64,000 bases of DNA from Microthyrium microscopicum (lineage: Eukaryota; Ascomycota; Dothideomycetes; Microthyriales; Microthyriaceae), in NCBI GenBank assembly GCA_010405405.1, contig MU004231.1:2223249-2287248 (forward strand), read 5' to 3'. The position numbers were made by a program, and so were the translations under genes. Every line of letters begins with the position of its first letter. The first letter of the stretch is position 1. Shown here piece by piece: positions 21,624 to 33,639 of this stretch. The notes under the pieces are model-generated. The model did not search any database and was not told where the DNA came from. It worked only from the letters and a program-made list of their open reading frames with translations.

Positions 21624-24274
21624 ATGCCTCGAGTTCTCGAATTTACGCCGGGCTGGCTAGCTCGAAATCGACCTGGTTTTGACCTTTTCGCCGCAAAGCC
21701 AAAGAGCACACCGACACCAGATGTTACGCCGCAAACTGGACCTTCGCGGACTATAGCTCGACGTGGAACACAGTTATTCGTTGCTGTGGGCAATGAAGTA
21801 CGATGGACCGACTTGGTGCTGTTAAAGGATTTTGAAGCAGAGCGCAATTCAAGAAGTAGAAAGGCTACACCACTTTCGCTGGACAGTGTCCCTGAAAGCT
21901 TGTTTAGAGTAACTATATCCTCAGTCCCATTTGAGAATATGAAGCGCTGACTTGAGGATAGCTCATCAAAGTACCCGTGTCTGGAAAGATCACACAACTC
22001 AGCGTCTCACCTTATGGCGACCTCATGGCCATTGTTACAACCCATACTGTTCAAGTGGTTGTTCTACACCACCACTATGAGCTTGATCCTGCTGCTGCTC
22101 GAATGAAAACCTTCCAAGTCGGCTCATCACATCACGTTTTGGAACGCGCACCTATTGTCTCAGTTTTATGGCATCCACTGAGCCCCTCAGGCCACTGTTT
22201 GGTTACCCTGTCGTCAGATGCTATTGTTCGCATGTGGGAGTTGGACCCAGAGAGCCGCCTCTCTTTCGACAAAAGCACATTATCGATTGATCTTGGAAAA
22301 CTGGCCAATGCGTCAAGCACAAAAGAAGACCTGTCGGCCTCAGAGTTTGGACGAGGAAAATCTTGGATGCCCGATACAGTATCTCTAGAACCTGCTGCTG
22401 CTACTTTTGGCGGATTAGGACGAACCGGAGAGCACCCATGGAGTTCAATGACACTTTGGATTACTACGCAAGCTGGAGATCTTTACACTCTTTGCCCCCT
22501 TATTCCTTCAAAATTCCATGCTTTTCCTGGTATGGTGAGAACCATGTGGGACTCGGTAAACGCAAAACGGGAGGAGTTACGAAGTAATCAAAAAAGCTTC
22601 GAATCGGAAGCATTTCAATTGTCCAAACAAGAGGAATGGTTGCGCAACCTGGAAGATGACGAACCTCTCATCTACACCACTCCGAATGGCTATACCATCG
22701 AGGTACTGTCGCGACCTATATCTCCTCGGCCAGAGCCCTCACTCCAGGGTCCATTTGACAGCGGTATAGATGACCTCGAAGTTTCCGAAATAATTGTCCG
22801 CAATGTCACTCTCGGAGAAGAGCCGCTGGAATTCGAAACGGGCGATGTCGTTGAGGACGACGATGAGGAGTCAATACCAATGGGACTATCTGTTATTTGT
22901 CTCTTGGATCGACGCGGCACACTTCATACACTTCTTGATCTGGAAGAAATAGAAGCTCGTTGGTTAAGCGGCCCAAGTCTTATCGACGATGAGTCGGAGG
23001 AACGTACTTTGTTGCTCGTTAATTCGATCAATCCATCACCAAATACACGTATTCCAGAAGACTTCTTTCCCAGTCTGACGCCGGACGTCATGAGCTCTTA
23101 TGCTTTCTTTCTTACGCACCCTGCTGGTGTTTTCTATTTCTCATTAGAGTCTTGGATGGAACGGCTACGAGATGAACTCGAAGAACCTGGTGAAGCTGGC
23201 GTCCAGTTTCGAGTAGAGATGCTTCTTGAAAATGCCGAGCCGGCTTTTGAGCACATTCTGAAGCTGTCTCCTGACCTACCAGCTGCTTCAACTAATAGTG
23301 GAATACCTGCTTGTTGCGTCCTTAATCATCCTGATGTTGGCTACCTTGTCATGACAACAGTTAATGGTCAGCCATTTTGCGCTGTCCTTGATACGCAGCA
23401 TCGCGAACTATTTGCCTCTTCCACAATGTCCGACTCACGCGCCGGCCTGAATTCACTAGACGCTGAGGCCTCTCCTTTGCTTCTCATGCCTCCTGACGCG
23501 CGCGAACCTTACGCACCAGACAATCGCTTCTATACTAATTCACCCCTTCCAGCTCACATTGCTGCCCTCCCCGCACGCTTCAAAATTCCCCTGTCCGAAA
23601 ACATCGCCCTTTCTGGCCAAGCACTCGATCTTCTCATCCACGCCCATCAAATCGTCAGCAATGAAAGTCAACAACTCAGCGAAGCCGCCGCCAAAACCTT
23701 TGAGGCGTGCAACCGCATGCTCAACGAATATCACGATCAGATTGCTAAGGTGCGCGACCTATCCCACCGCGTTGAAGCTATCACCGGCGAAGATGAAGAA
23801 GCTTTCGAGAGCGACGCATCTGACGCTGAAGTTGGTACACGCCGCCTGCAGGTCCGCGTCGACACTGCGAAGGCCCGCCAAGACGAACTCATTGCCAAAG
23901 CGCAGCGCGTTGCTCGCAAACTCGGCACTCTAAGTGGCCGTCAAATGAGCGACCGCCAGAAAGAGTTCGCTGGGGATACAACGCGTATGGCTGGAGACTT
24001 TGGGCTTGATGCCGATGGCAAGGCGGACGCCCACGCAGATGCTGCGCTGCTCAAGCGCTACAAGGAGGTACAACTATTAGCGAAGAGTGTCAAGGAGCAG
24101 AGCAAGGATCTGCCCGAAGCGAAACAAGAAAGCGATTCCAACGGGCGTTCGGCGCGGGTGCCGAGTGCGATACGCAAAGCGCGGATGGAGCAGATCGGCG
24201 AGATGTTGGAACGGGAGAGCTACATGGTGGACGCGACGACGGAGCGGCTGAAGCGATTAAGCGTTCAGCTTTAG
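21624..24274 (+). CDS. NUP82: Nucleoporin Nup82/Nup88 family
   Basis: Component of the cytoplasmic-face nuclear pore subcomplex (Nup82-Nup159-Nsp1) needed for mRNA export. Exons 21624-21908 and 21962-24274; 865 aa; 53-nt phase 0 intron. The N-terminal about 500 residues look like a beta-propeller, with strands such as ITQLSVSPYGDLMAIVT and VSVLWHPLSPSGHCLVTLSSD. The C-terminal about 250 residues are charged and heptad-like (coiled coil), as expected for binding its partners. An acidic patch near residues 290-310 interrupts the propeller. The start at MPRVLEFTPGWL matches family N-termini. The 3' end converges with the next minus-strand gene, 215 bp away. Confidence 0.85.
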
Positions 24275-24489
24275 CAATAGGAGCGTAATCGATCCGTAGG
24301 TTTTTTGAATAAAAGCTTTATCATGTATTGTGTAAGGGTCTTTGTTCTATTCTTGGGAATGGCTAATCGCTAATAATATACAAGCAGAAGCAGCGAGACA
24401 TTGACACAAGAAACAGTTCATTAATGCATTATATGTCTCTTACTCAGCAGTCGGGCCAACCTTTCGAATCCAGCAATCAATGCGATCAT

Positions 24490-24978
24490 TTAACCTTCTT
24501 GTCGTCGACGGCGTTCAAGCTCGTCCTGAGCCTCAACCTCGTCGTTATTCTCTTCCTCCACACGCATTGCTGCGAGGATTTCTTTGGCATCGTCCAAGGT
24601 CTTGCACTCGTAGGCCTCCATAAAGCGTGGAAGAGTCTCTATGGTGCTAAGCCGGTAGACGAAATTAGCCGATGGGATAACCTCGCCCTTCAGCTGTGCT
24701 TGTTCGATGGTTTGCTGGATCTGTTCTTGGAGCTGCGAGAGCTTTGGAGCCTGTTTGGCTTGTTGGTTTTGCTTGGCTTGCCTAAGTGGCCGGAATTTGT
24801 CGACGTCTTCGAGCAATTGGTCAAATAAGGTTCGCGCGCGGTCCCCACGTTGACGGGCGTCTATAATTTGTTGGTGTTTTTGGGTCAGTCGAGCCACGCG
24901 AGCTTGCTCGCGCTCTTTCTCCTCTTCAGTCATTCCACCTTTCTGGCGCTGCTGGCCTGGTCGTTTGTTTTGGGCCAT
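24490..24978 (-). CDS. Small coiled-coil protein, unknown function
   Basis: Single exon, 162 aa. It starts MAQNKRPGQQRQKGG and is rich in Gln, Glu, Arg and Lys; about residues 15-95 are predicted helical coiled coil. A more ordered patch follows (FVYRLSTIETLPRFMEAYECKTL), then a short acidic tail ending in a basic run ERRRRQEG. No signal peptide or membrane helix. The upstream ATG context is good and the open frame is longer than expected by chance. I do not recognise the family. Confidence 0.6.
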   Translation of the reverse strand: MAQNKRPGQQRQKGGMTEEEKEREQARVARLTQKHQQIIDARQRGDRARTLFDQLLEDVDKFRPLRQAKQNQQAKQAPKLSQLQEQIQQTIEQAQLKGEVIPSANFVYRLSTIETLPRFMEAYECKTLDDAKEILAAMRVEEENNDEVEAQDELERRRRQEG

Positions 24979-26071
24979 TGTTTAAAGCACGATGTGCACT
25001 TGTTTGCGGGTGATGTGTAGATTGTTTGTGGATTGACACCGGGAGATAATTGTGGATGTGGTTTGTTTGGTAAGTAATTGGTTAGGAAATGATAGGTCTG
25101 GAAATGACTTATATGCTGACGAAGGAGCAATCCGACTCCAGAACTATTTCAAAAAGTGATTGTTGGAGCTGTCACTGAGCAACGATTTGAGGTAGCATTG
25201 TTGCCTTCCTGACCTCACACCTGATATCACTTCAGATCATGGAGGTGCTGTGTAGGGCGGCTTTGATACTACCTCCTGTACAGTAAGTAGTAGTTCGAGG
25301 AGAGTAAAGATTCATCGCTGATATTAGCAGAGACCAAAATGCGATACGAATTCGTGTCATTTCTTCAAGCAATGCATTCATCTGGAATTTGCCAATTAGA
25401 CTTGCAATAAGCTATATATGAGAACAGCAGTCATTACATCGTTTCTACATACCGTACCGATTCACTAAAGCCGTCACATATCTTATCATCATGGTCCTAC
25501 AAACGTCATCAATACGCTTCGTCAGTCAGCTCGTCTATAGCTCCATTGACTCCTGAGGGAAGTGCTTTGGGACAGCATTAGCCATCTTTTCGTGCATCTC
25601 TCGTAAAGCTCACACGCAACATCGATAGGCTCCAGACAATCTAGAACTACTCTCTAGCGTTAGATTAGGTAGGCCGTTTGAATGGATGATCCCGTCGTCT
25701 ATGACTGGTTCTCATTGACCACCCTTCATTATCGACTGTTTTGCCGATCATGCAAATCATTTGGATGCTGATAAGTTATCGAATCGGATAGTAAATATAG
25801 TATGTTTACTTTGAAAAAAGCTATGAGCAGACATCGTGGTCGATGGGAGCATCTGTGCAAATGGCTCACTTATTTTGAAGTCCAAAGGAATCATTCAAAC
25901 CGCTTATGCAGGAACGAATCACTTCTAGGACACAAAATTTACACAATTAAATCAATTCCGGAACTTCAAACTAAGACAACAGAACATTCCAAGTAATCAG
26001 TACTCAAAGTATGAGACAACGGGGCCGCTAAGCGCTGCAACACTCCAAACTACCACCACCACGCTTCTACT
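24979..26071. other. Intergenic region
   Basis: Promoter of the coiled-coil gene plus 3' side of the next minus-strand gene. No feature recognised; the small + frame at 25802-25996 has no support. Confidence 0.4.
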
Positions 26072-26638
26072 CTAAGGCTTTTGAACCTGGACCAGCACAT
26101 AGTCGTTCATTACGACCATGCCAGTCTCCTGAGCAACTTTAGAAGCGACCTCAGAAGCCTTTTTCGCAGCACGGTCATACTGCTGCCAGGCTTCGTTTTT
26201 ATCCGCCTTCCATTGGCTGACCAGGCTGTCCTTTGAGGAGTCCTCGAGATAGTCAATGTCATTTGCTGCAACCTTCTCCGCAGCATCTTGGACTTCGATC
26301 TCTAGAGCTTCTGCCTTTACTAGCAGTTTCTCTAGTTCCTCCTCCTCTAGCGGCTCCGGCTTTAGAAGAAGCTTGCGCACTTCTTGCTCCTCCAATTCCT
26401 TCTGTTTATCTTCAGCCTGACTCTTCACCTTGGTTGCTGCGGCAGCTACGATCTCTCGAGCCTGCTCGTGCGCGACTTGCCACTTCGTGTGGTACAAATC
26501 CAGGGCGGTTTTGACTTCTTCTGCTGTCTTGGGGATAGGGATTTTCGATTGTTTGATGAACAATGCTAGGCCTTTATAGCTGAACTGTTCCATGAACTGA
26601 GCATCAGTCATGTCTTGAAGTGGTATTCTATGAAGCAT
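26072..26638 (-). CDS. Charged helical protein, paralogue A
   Basis: Single exon, 188 aa from the ATG of MLHRIPLQDMTDAQ. Nearly all helical, with a highly charged middle (Lys/Glu runs, EEEELEKLL). The last about 70 residues contain DAAEKVAANDIDYLED, then an acidic stretch, then VSQWKADKNEAWQQY. This block aligns with the C-terminal half of the protein at 27138-27677, so the two are tandem paralogues on the same strand. No known domain, signal peptide or membrane helix. Function unknown. Confidence 0.6.
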   Translation of the reverse strand: MLHRIPLQDMTDAQFMEQFSYKGLALFIKQSKIPIPKTAEEVKTALDLYHTKWQVAHEQAREIVAAAATKVKSQAEDKQKELEEQEVRKLLLKPEPLEEEELEKLLVKAEALEIEVQDAAEKVAANDIDYLEDSSKDSLVSQWKADKNEAWQQYDRAAKKASEVASKVAQETGMVVMNDYVLVQVQKP

Positions 26639-27137
26639 TTCCTTCAATTGAGACTTCGGGGAGTCTGATAGTCTTGGAATTGTGGTTGCGGATTGCTGTT
26701 TGGGGACGGGGCTGCAGATTCAAAATCGCAAGACTGGAGCTGTTGGAAGCGTGTGTTCTGGGAGATTTGACAGTACACGAGCTCTGACGGAGTATATATG
26801 GCTTGAGCCATAGCTGGAAGTGAATGTCGAAGCTCTGTCAGTGAAATAGGTGTCGCCTCGATTCGAATGTCTGGAGGTGAGCCACCAAGTCATTGTCTGG
26901 AAACAATGGTTTGCACTAGAAGGTGAAGCTGACAGTACTCGTCGACTCAGACAGATGAGCAGTTATGATCGAGATAAGTTGGTACATGAGAAGATCTATG
27001 CTTGGAGAATAATCATCATTTCATGAAAGGTCAGACACATCATTTTCTCGATCTCATGAGACCTTTAGTCTACCTTGTCTATCGCATTATCAAGTTTCGC
27101 AACCCTAGGTCCTATGTCTCTTGACGTGGAGATGAGC
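26639..27137. other. Spacer between paralogues A and B
   Basis: Promoter region of paralogue A. A TATA-like tatata lies at 26796-26801, about 160 bp before its ATG. Nothing else seen. Confidence 0.4.
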
Positions 27138-27677
27138 CTACAATCCTGTCTTCTCGATCAATTCAAAACCCTCTGGGCCCGCAGCGGCCTCAGTCTCCTC
27201 CGTCAGGTTCGCAGACACATCAGCCGCCAACTGCTCGAAATGCTCGTACACCTGCAATGCCCGCAACTTTCCCTGCTGCCACTCCCGAACCATGTCGGGG
27301 TCAGTCGGATCCTCGAGGTACGCCACATCAGACGCAGCAACGGCCTCCGCAGCGTCGTGCCACACGCGATCCGTCATGGCCGCAATGACCTGGAGGTCCT
27401 TCTGATCCTTCGCGCGCTTGTAGTTCAGGAACGCTTTCTCTTCCTCCTCTGACTCTGAGTTCAGTTCCTCGCAGCAGTCTGCCCACCAGGCCTGATGCTT
27501 TTGGCGCAACCATTCCAACTTCGCCTTGGCGGCATCCAGTTCTCCAGGGTAGGCAAATTGCTCTCTATGGCAGAAAGCAACCATGTTGTCACAGCCGGTG
27601 GACTTGAGGAGCTGAGCCTCTGACTGGTCCATGGGTTGTGGGTGATGTTTAATGAAAAGATGAGTAACGGATGACAT
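27138..27677 (-). CDS. Charged helical protein, paralogue B
   Basis: Single exon, 179 aa, start MSSVTHLFIKHHPQ. Contains a Trp-rich segment (KLEWLRQKHQAWWADCCEEL), an acidic run (SESEEEEKA), and the shared block DAAEAVAASDVAYLED, then VREWQQGKLRALQVYEHF. The block matches paralogue A at 26072-26638. Outside it the two have diverged strongly, so the duplication is old or one half evolves fast. No family recognised. The heptad-like pattern suggests coiled-coil self-association (inference). Confidence 0.6.
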   Translation of the reverse strand: MSSVTHLFIKHHPQPMDQSEAQLLKSTGCDNMVAFCHREQFAYPGELDAAKAKLEWLRQKHQAWWADCCEELNSESEEEEKAFLNYKRAKDQKDLQVIAAMTDRVWHDAAEAVAASDVAYLEDPTDPDMVREWQQGKLRALQVYEHFEQLAADVSANLTEETEAAAGPEGFELIEKTGL

Positions 27678-28986
27678 CTTGTGTGTCGTTGAGATTGGTG
27701 TTCTTGTTGGATTTGAGGATGTTTTGATCTGGAGCTTGCTTTTGGGGGTTGGCTCTTTGTTGGTGGTGATTATGATGAGCGGATGGTAAGTTTGGGAGTT
27801 TGAAAGAGCTCGAGTAGAACTTGTTTATAAGGAAAAGAATTCGATGGTTAAGTGAACGGTTAACAGCGAAAGAGTGACTGCTGAATTATCCCCGCAAGGT
27901 AGCCATAGATTCTCTCAGCTAGGCATGCAACTTTAGCAGCATCTTTAGTCACTTCTTTGTCGATAGTAGATGGTAGTCACCCTCATAAGAAGACTCCACC
28001 TGCAACATAATAGGTAACTAAGCGCCTTCAGGTCAGTCGACTTAGCAAACTGTTATCAAACACAAAGTGACGGTTTTATGGTTTTCAACTTATAACTGGG
28101 ATAGGGTAGAAACTCCTGTTTCGATCTCTAACCACCTGCCTCCTAACAGGCGGGATATCACCTTATGATTCTGATGTGACTAGGTAGGTACATATTCCCC
28201 AGGTGATTAGAGGTGCTCTACATCAACTAGTTGGAGATATGGGAACATGTTGAGCTGGGTCTATGCTCAGACAATTCTGTCCTTGATAGGAGGAGACTGA
28301 AATGCGGGCTAATAAGAGCAAGGCGAGTCTGGGATCTGTTTAACGCTTTGTTGATCGATAATCTGGGAGAGGAGGGTGAGCAGCATCATCAACCATGAAC
28401 TTCTGTAAAGAGTTCGCATTTTTTCCATGGAATGGGGCGAGAGCCTTGTAAATCTAACCTAGAATTCTTTTTGAGGCGAATCGCTGTAGGTTTCACGCAC
28501 AGGAGGTATTGTCTTCCCCAATCTCCCAATCGAAGGAAACAAGACAAGAGCAAAGGAAATGCTCCGAGAGGATGACTGCTGATTCTAAGGACAGAATTAC
28601 AAGCTGCTCTTTGGCCTGTGCTGTTTTTCTCATGCATAAGATGTTCTAAAGCAGAAACTTCATACTTTATATTAAGACACCGAAGGCGAACCACCATATA
28701 TCAACAACAATTAGAAGCAGAGCAAACCCCCCACGAGAGCAGCACGGTAGGTCCAAACAAGTCATATTTCATCATATGGATATAAAAGAGGGCACAGATA
28801 ACATAGTAGCGTACGTCAAGCAGATAGTGCAATCATTCGTTCATAAGCCATAAATAGTCGTTCTAACCAGATTCATCCTGGCAGGTAATATAAGCACAAT
28901 ATACAATGGTATTTCTATAATTATAAAAGCTTCCTCTTTTCCTTCTGTTTATCCATCTCTTTCAAACACCAACAGACGCCAGCAAA
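27678..28986. other. Divergent intergenic region before GPI protein gene
   Basis: Promoters of paralogue B (left) and the GPI-anchored protein (right). A TATA-like tataatt lies at 28916, close before a probable pyrimidine-rich 5' UTR. An open frame at 28389-28697 on - has no support. Confidence 0.45.
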
Positions 28987-29628
28987 ATGCTTTTCAATAC
29001 TCTTCTCACTTCTTCTGCCATCCTGCTCGCCGTTTCGGCGGAGAGCAGCTCCAGTTCCAAGACGAAACACACCACACAGTTATCATTTTATATCCCTGGT
29101 CTCGACCCTCAAGCGCTGGTTGGAAGCGTCTTGGCTGCTGACTCCACAGCAACAACCATCAATGTCGCATGCCCAACTGGAGTCGATAGCTCAGCCTGCG
29201 GCCTTGGAGGTGCCACTGCTGTTCTTACCAAAATGCTTCCAGCCAACCCAACAGGAAAGACAACATATGCAGGCTCATTCACGTTGGACAAGCCAGCAAT
29301 GACCAGCATCTTCGCCTGTCGACTACGCGAAACGGGCTCGGCAAAGTGCGACAGAACTCGAATTACTGCAGGTGCTACTGCTGCGGAAACAGGTCTTCCA
29401 CAGGCGAGCCCATCTCTCGAGACCATCACTGTTACTGGAGGACTAAAGAAACTACGGGCTGCTGCATCCGGTACTGAAGCTGGAAGTGCAACGCCCTCGG
29501 CCGGAAAGAAAGACGCTGCATCAAGCTCCGCTGCAAGCAGTACAGGAAAATCGAATGCCAAACCTACCGCAGCTCCAGGCGGCGTCTTGGTTGCAGGATT
29601 GATTGGCGTTGCTGCCCTAGCTCTTTGA
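28987..29628 (+). CDS. GPI-anchored cell-surface protein
   Basis: Single exon, 213 aa. Signal peptide MLFNTLLTSSAILLAVSA is followed by a short Ser run. A compact domain of about 120 residues carries four cysteines (CPTGVDSSACG, FACRLRETGSAKC). A Ser/Ala/Thr-rich stalk of about 50 residues suits O-mannosylation. The C-terminal hydrophobic segment VLVAGLIGVAALAL follows small residues, the pattern for GPI attachment. Probably displayed on the wall or plasma membrane. The Cys domain resembles a widespread fungal surface-protein type, but I cannot name a family with certainty. Confidence 0.8.
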   Translation: MLFNTLLTSSAILLAVSAESSSSSKTKHTTQLSFYIPGLDPQALVGSVLAADSTATTINVACPTGVDSSACGLGGATAVLTKMLPANPTGKTTYAGSFTLDKPAMTSIFACRLRETGSAKCDRTRITAGATAAETGLPQASPSLETITVTGGLKKLRAAASGTEAGSATPSAGKKDAASSSAASSTGKSNAKPTAAPGGVLVAGLIGVAALAL

Positions 29629-29786
29629 AGAGTTGAAAAGTACCTCATCAATCTACAAAGTTTGAAATTTGAAAATTCGTGTTTGTGGAAGGATATAGCT
29701 CAGCTACGATCTATGGAGCCTGCGCGTCCACTGTCTGGAACATGCTGTATGTAACAATTTGGTACTTTGCTATCGGCCGGCTTAGA

Positions 29787-31097
29787 TCAATCGCCTCCGG
29801 CTACTCTAATCAATATCTTGACCTGGTTTGCTTTGTCTTCCACCAAAAGCCTAAATCCCTCATCAACCTCGCTCATTTCAATTTTCTTTGTTATCATGTC
29901 CTTGGCGTTCGCAATCTATAGTTGTCAGTATTGAACCTTTTCCAGGAAATGCTTTCTTAACAGTTAGATATTGACAGAGAAAACAGGTAGCCACCTAGCT
30001 GTCTAGGTGGGCCAGTCATCTACACCAATCTCGAACTATCATCATGTCAAATTCTTACCTTTCCGTTTCCCAAGGCGTCCAATACTTGCTGAAAGTCGCC
30101 TTGGACGTAGATCGCTGAGCCTTTATATGTGATCTCTTTGTATATCATGGTATTTACTGCCACTGTAGGGCTCTTTCCCCACAAAGCGATGTTGACGATG
30201 GTCGCTCTTACTCGACATGCCTCGATTGCAGTATCTAGCCCTGACTGAACACCAGCGGCATCAATGACAACATGAACTCCTTCATTATCACAAATTTGAC
30301 GGCAGCGAGCAGCCACGTCGTCTTCAGTTGGATCTAGCACATGCGTTGCACCGAATTGTGTGGCGAGCTTCTTGCGGCCAGCGGCCACTTCGGAGACAAT
30401 GATATTCGATATTCCTTTGGCTTTGAGACAAAGAAGAACCGCAATGCCGATTGGCCCACCACCCAAAATGAGAACTGAATCTGAAGGTCTAACATTAGCA
30501 ACATCAGTCGAGTGCCACGCGACAGCCAGAGGTTCAACCATTGCTGAGCATTGTTAGCTCAAGGATTTACTGAAAAGCAAGAACTGACCTCCGACGTCCA
30601 AGGAAACGTTGTCTGGTAGGCGAAACAGAAATGATTCCTTGACCACAATGAATTCCGCCAGACCTCCAGCTGAAGATGTCCCGATGAAGCCCATGTTATA
30701 GCAGCAGTTAATTTGAGCCTGTTTACAAGCACCACACGTCCCATCATATATTACTGGTTGCACAACCACTCGATCTCCAGGTTTATAGGAGGTAACTGCG
30801 CTACCGACTTCGTACACCACCCCGCTGAATTCATGGCCAAGGGTCAAAGGAAGCTGCTCTCCTGTGACTCGATGCGAGGTGGAAGGAATTACGATGGGAC
30901 CATCTTCATATTCGTGCAAATCTGTTCCACAAATTCCTACATATGCTGGTTTGATCTGAAGTGAGGCTATTAGTAAAGTTCTTGAACATTTCTTTCGGTC
31001 CAACACTATGCACCTTGATGTCGTCACTCTTCAGTTCTGGAATTGGTATTTCATCAAGGCGAAGATCCTTGCGACCATGGAAGCGGATTGCTTTCAT
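29787..31097 (-). CDS. Zinc alcohol dehydrogenase, (R,R)-butanediol dehydrogenase-like
   Basis: NAD(P)-dependent medium-chain dehydrogenase, likely oxidising a small diol or polyol. Four exons: 31097-31014, 30955-30589, 30543-30059, 29915-29787; 354 aa. Catalytic zinc ligands are Cys37 (GICGTDLHEYEDGP) and His69/Glu70 (GHEFSG). Structural zinc cysteines lie in CGACKQAQINCC, a set reduced or altered from the usual four. The Rossmann motif GGGPIG is at 178-183. GICGTDLHEY and the C-terminal layout fit Bdh1-type enzymes better than sorbitol or xylitol dehydrogenase. Intron 3 (143 nt) is longer than the others and contains a perfect 8-bp hairpin. Substrate is inferred only. Confidence 0.88.
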
Positions 31098-31680
31098 GCT
31101 GACGGTTAATATTGCTGCTTGACTTGTGTTTGAGGATGTGTATCCAATACTCCATTGAACGATCCTCTGCGAGATGCTTCGCAAAAACGGTTTTTTTTCT
31201 GGAAAAGTTCTTCCGTATCTTGCTTTACATTAAATTTTTGGAGCATGTGAACCCACCTAAGACGAAGCATTCAACAGTACCCGAATGATAGATTATTTCA
31301 TATGATGGAAGAGCTAGTTGTTCATCATTCTTTTGGTGACGACTGCTCTTTGTTACAACATCAAAGCGATTGAAATTTTGCGCTTGAGTTAAACAAGAAA
31401 GTGTGGTAACGGAAGCACTCGTGTGGAGCCAGAGCCTCTCATCTGATTGTGTAGGTACCTACTCAATGCCGTTTCTTATCTTCGAAGTGGGCTGCATATC
31501 AAGGTACGCATGCCTTAGTTCGCTTCTTGAATTATATTCAATAAGAGCCTTCAACATTAATAACAGTCCAAGATCGATATAGGTTCGGAGCACGGCAGAA
31601 AATTCCTGCTAAACGCACTAGGTTCAACATCCGAATTGCCAAAAAACGATATCTGATTCCAGCATTGTGCGCCATTATTA
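31098..31680. other. Intergenic region upstream of alcohol dehydrogenase
   Basis: Promoter of the dehydrogenase gene and 3' flank of the next minus-strand gene. No feature recognised. Confidence 0.4.
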
Positions 31681-32652
31681 TCACGATATCATTTCCTGCC
31701 GTGGTGGGTTAGCTTCCAGCTCTGCTTGAGGGGCCTCTCGAGGCGCTTGCTCCGCGACGTACGGCATTACCGTCGGCTTTTCATAAGGATACGCTGTTTG
31801 AAGTTGAGGTTGTGTATTGGTCCGTTTCTTCCGCAACAGAATAGCAATAGAAGCCAAAGCGATGAGCAACGGGACACCAAGGCCAACTCCGACTCCTATA
31901 GCCGTTGTCTTATTTTCAGGAGTACTGGCGCAACTTGGGGCGTTCGGCGCTGAGGATGTGCTGCTCGAGTCCGCGCTGCAATTTGCTGCATTCGAGGGAA
32001 CAGCACCCACGTATGGTGATTGTGAGTAAGGATAGACTGTGCCGTCCTTTACCCAATAGCCTTGCTGATTGTCGCAGCATGAAGTTGTATTGTATCCACA
32101 GCAATAGCTTCCATCAGTGCAAAGTGTTACCAATGTATCTGTCGTACTGAGGTCGGTTTGCGTTCCGTCTGGTTGATTTACTGTGCATGATTAGCCTCGC
32201 ACTCTGCATAGGAGGTATAGTACAGCGAAATACGTACATATCCCTGAAGAGCAAAGCTGCAAACAATGCGGGTCTTTCCAAGTTGGGTCCGTACAGCTCT
32301 CGCGATATACGTTGCCAATAGCGCGGCCTTTTTCCATGCATAAATCATCAGGGCGACATTTGTTGTATGCTGGATCGGATACTGCGCGGCCTATAGCGCA
32401 GCACATGCTGACACGACCTTGGTGGCATGGTTGATAATCGGTGTTTGCGCTAGATCCATCGGGATGGTCTTAAACATTGTCAGTCCAAGGGTGTCGGAAT
32501 ACTGGATCCTCAGAGTTGAGAATGAGGTAACAAAAACGGCGAGAGGGGTAGACGTTGATCTTGGTAAGGGGGATAATAGACTTACAGCATCGATCCACAG
32601 CAATACATTCAGAAGCAAACGCGATTGCGATCAGCGCGTAACGCAAAGCCAT
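31681..32652 (-). CDS. Cysteine-rich type I membrane protein
   Basis: Three exons: 32652-32586, 32468-32238, 32180-31681; 265 aa; frame coherent across both junctions. Signal peptide is residues 1-18. The ectodomain begins DRCYHPDGSS and carries repeated cysteine pairs (MCCAIG, CRPDDLC, CLQLC, YCCGYNTTSCC). This is the CY.PDG...CC pattern seen in a large family of filamentous-fungal membrane proteins. A Ser/Ala stalk precedes one membrane helix at about 193-215, stop-transfer RKKR, and a Pro/Glu-rich cytosolic tail of about 45 residues. Function of the family is unknown to me; a wall-sensing or adhesion role is inferred from the layout. Confidence 0.8.
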
Positions 32653-33639
32653 TACTTGGAGGGAAAGAATGAGAAGATAGCATAGAAGAGATATCTGCGG
32701 CTATGAAAATGGGAAGCTTGATTTGTTTTCTCAACTACACGTTGTACGATTGTTCATTTTACATGTAGGATCAATCAAGATTAAGGAGGCTTATGGCTTG
32801 CGCCTTGTAGATGCTGCATCGCTCATTCGCTCAATTGTAGAAGTTTCACAGAAGCGCCACCAACACCAGCGCCTTTCGGCAACTTCCATTGGCGATTCAG
32901 CTTCTGCAGTACAGGCTCTATAAGCAGTCGTTCTACAAGCCTAGAGTACCTTTGATAAGCCGAACAACCTGCATCTCAACTCGCTATACTCATGCCCCTT
33001 CCCTAGTTCGTCGCTCAATAACATACTTAACTGTACCAACGTGAATGCGCTTGAAGTTGATATTGATGTTGATCGTCTTGTTGATCTATAAATGAACTTT
33101 GGCATCAACCCCTACCTGTTATGCCTGGATCAAACTCCTTGGCATAAGGCAGTAATCCAATGACATTGATACCATTCTGTTGTTATCTTCACTCTGACAT
33201 TCTTACCCGCGGCTTTTTATTGCTACACAGAGGCCCGATTTGCTATTGGGATGGCCGCGGTAGGTGTTCCACCTTCTGCTGAAGGATTTCGGACTCTTCT
33301 TGCACTCGTCAGCGATCAGGGAGGAGATTGGGCCACATCCCTCCGATATCGACATATGTATCATCTTAAATTGTAGGATATGAGTACGCAAACGTCACTG
33401 CAGCCCGAGATGGTCCAGTCATATGCGCACCGTACCTGGGTTGCCTGGCAAGTCAACTGGTCGGCAAACTTATAGTACTCTCCCACCCGTGGTGATGGCT
33501 ATTACCGTTCTCGATGAATATTTACTGATATCTTTGTCTTAATCGAGAATTTTGCGATTGTCTGCGCACTCGACGGCAAGTACAATATTCGATAACAAAG
33601 CGTAATACATGATAGACGTGCCACTTAATGGGAACATGC

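Noticed and set aside
29109-29651. Minus-strand open frame of 180 codons opposite the GPI protein
   Set aside because: Antisense of a Ser/Ala-rich coding sequence, which keeps stops rare on the other strand.
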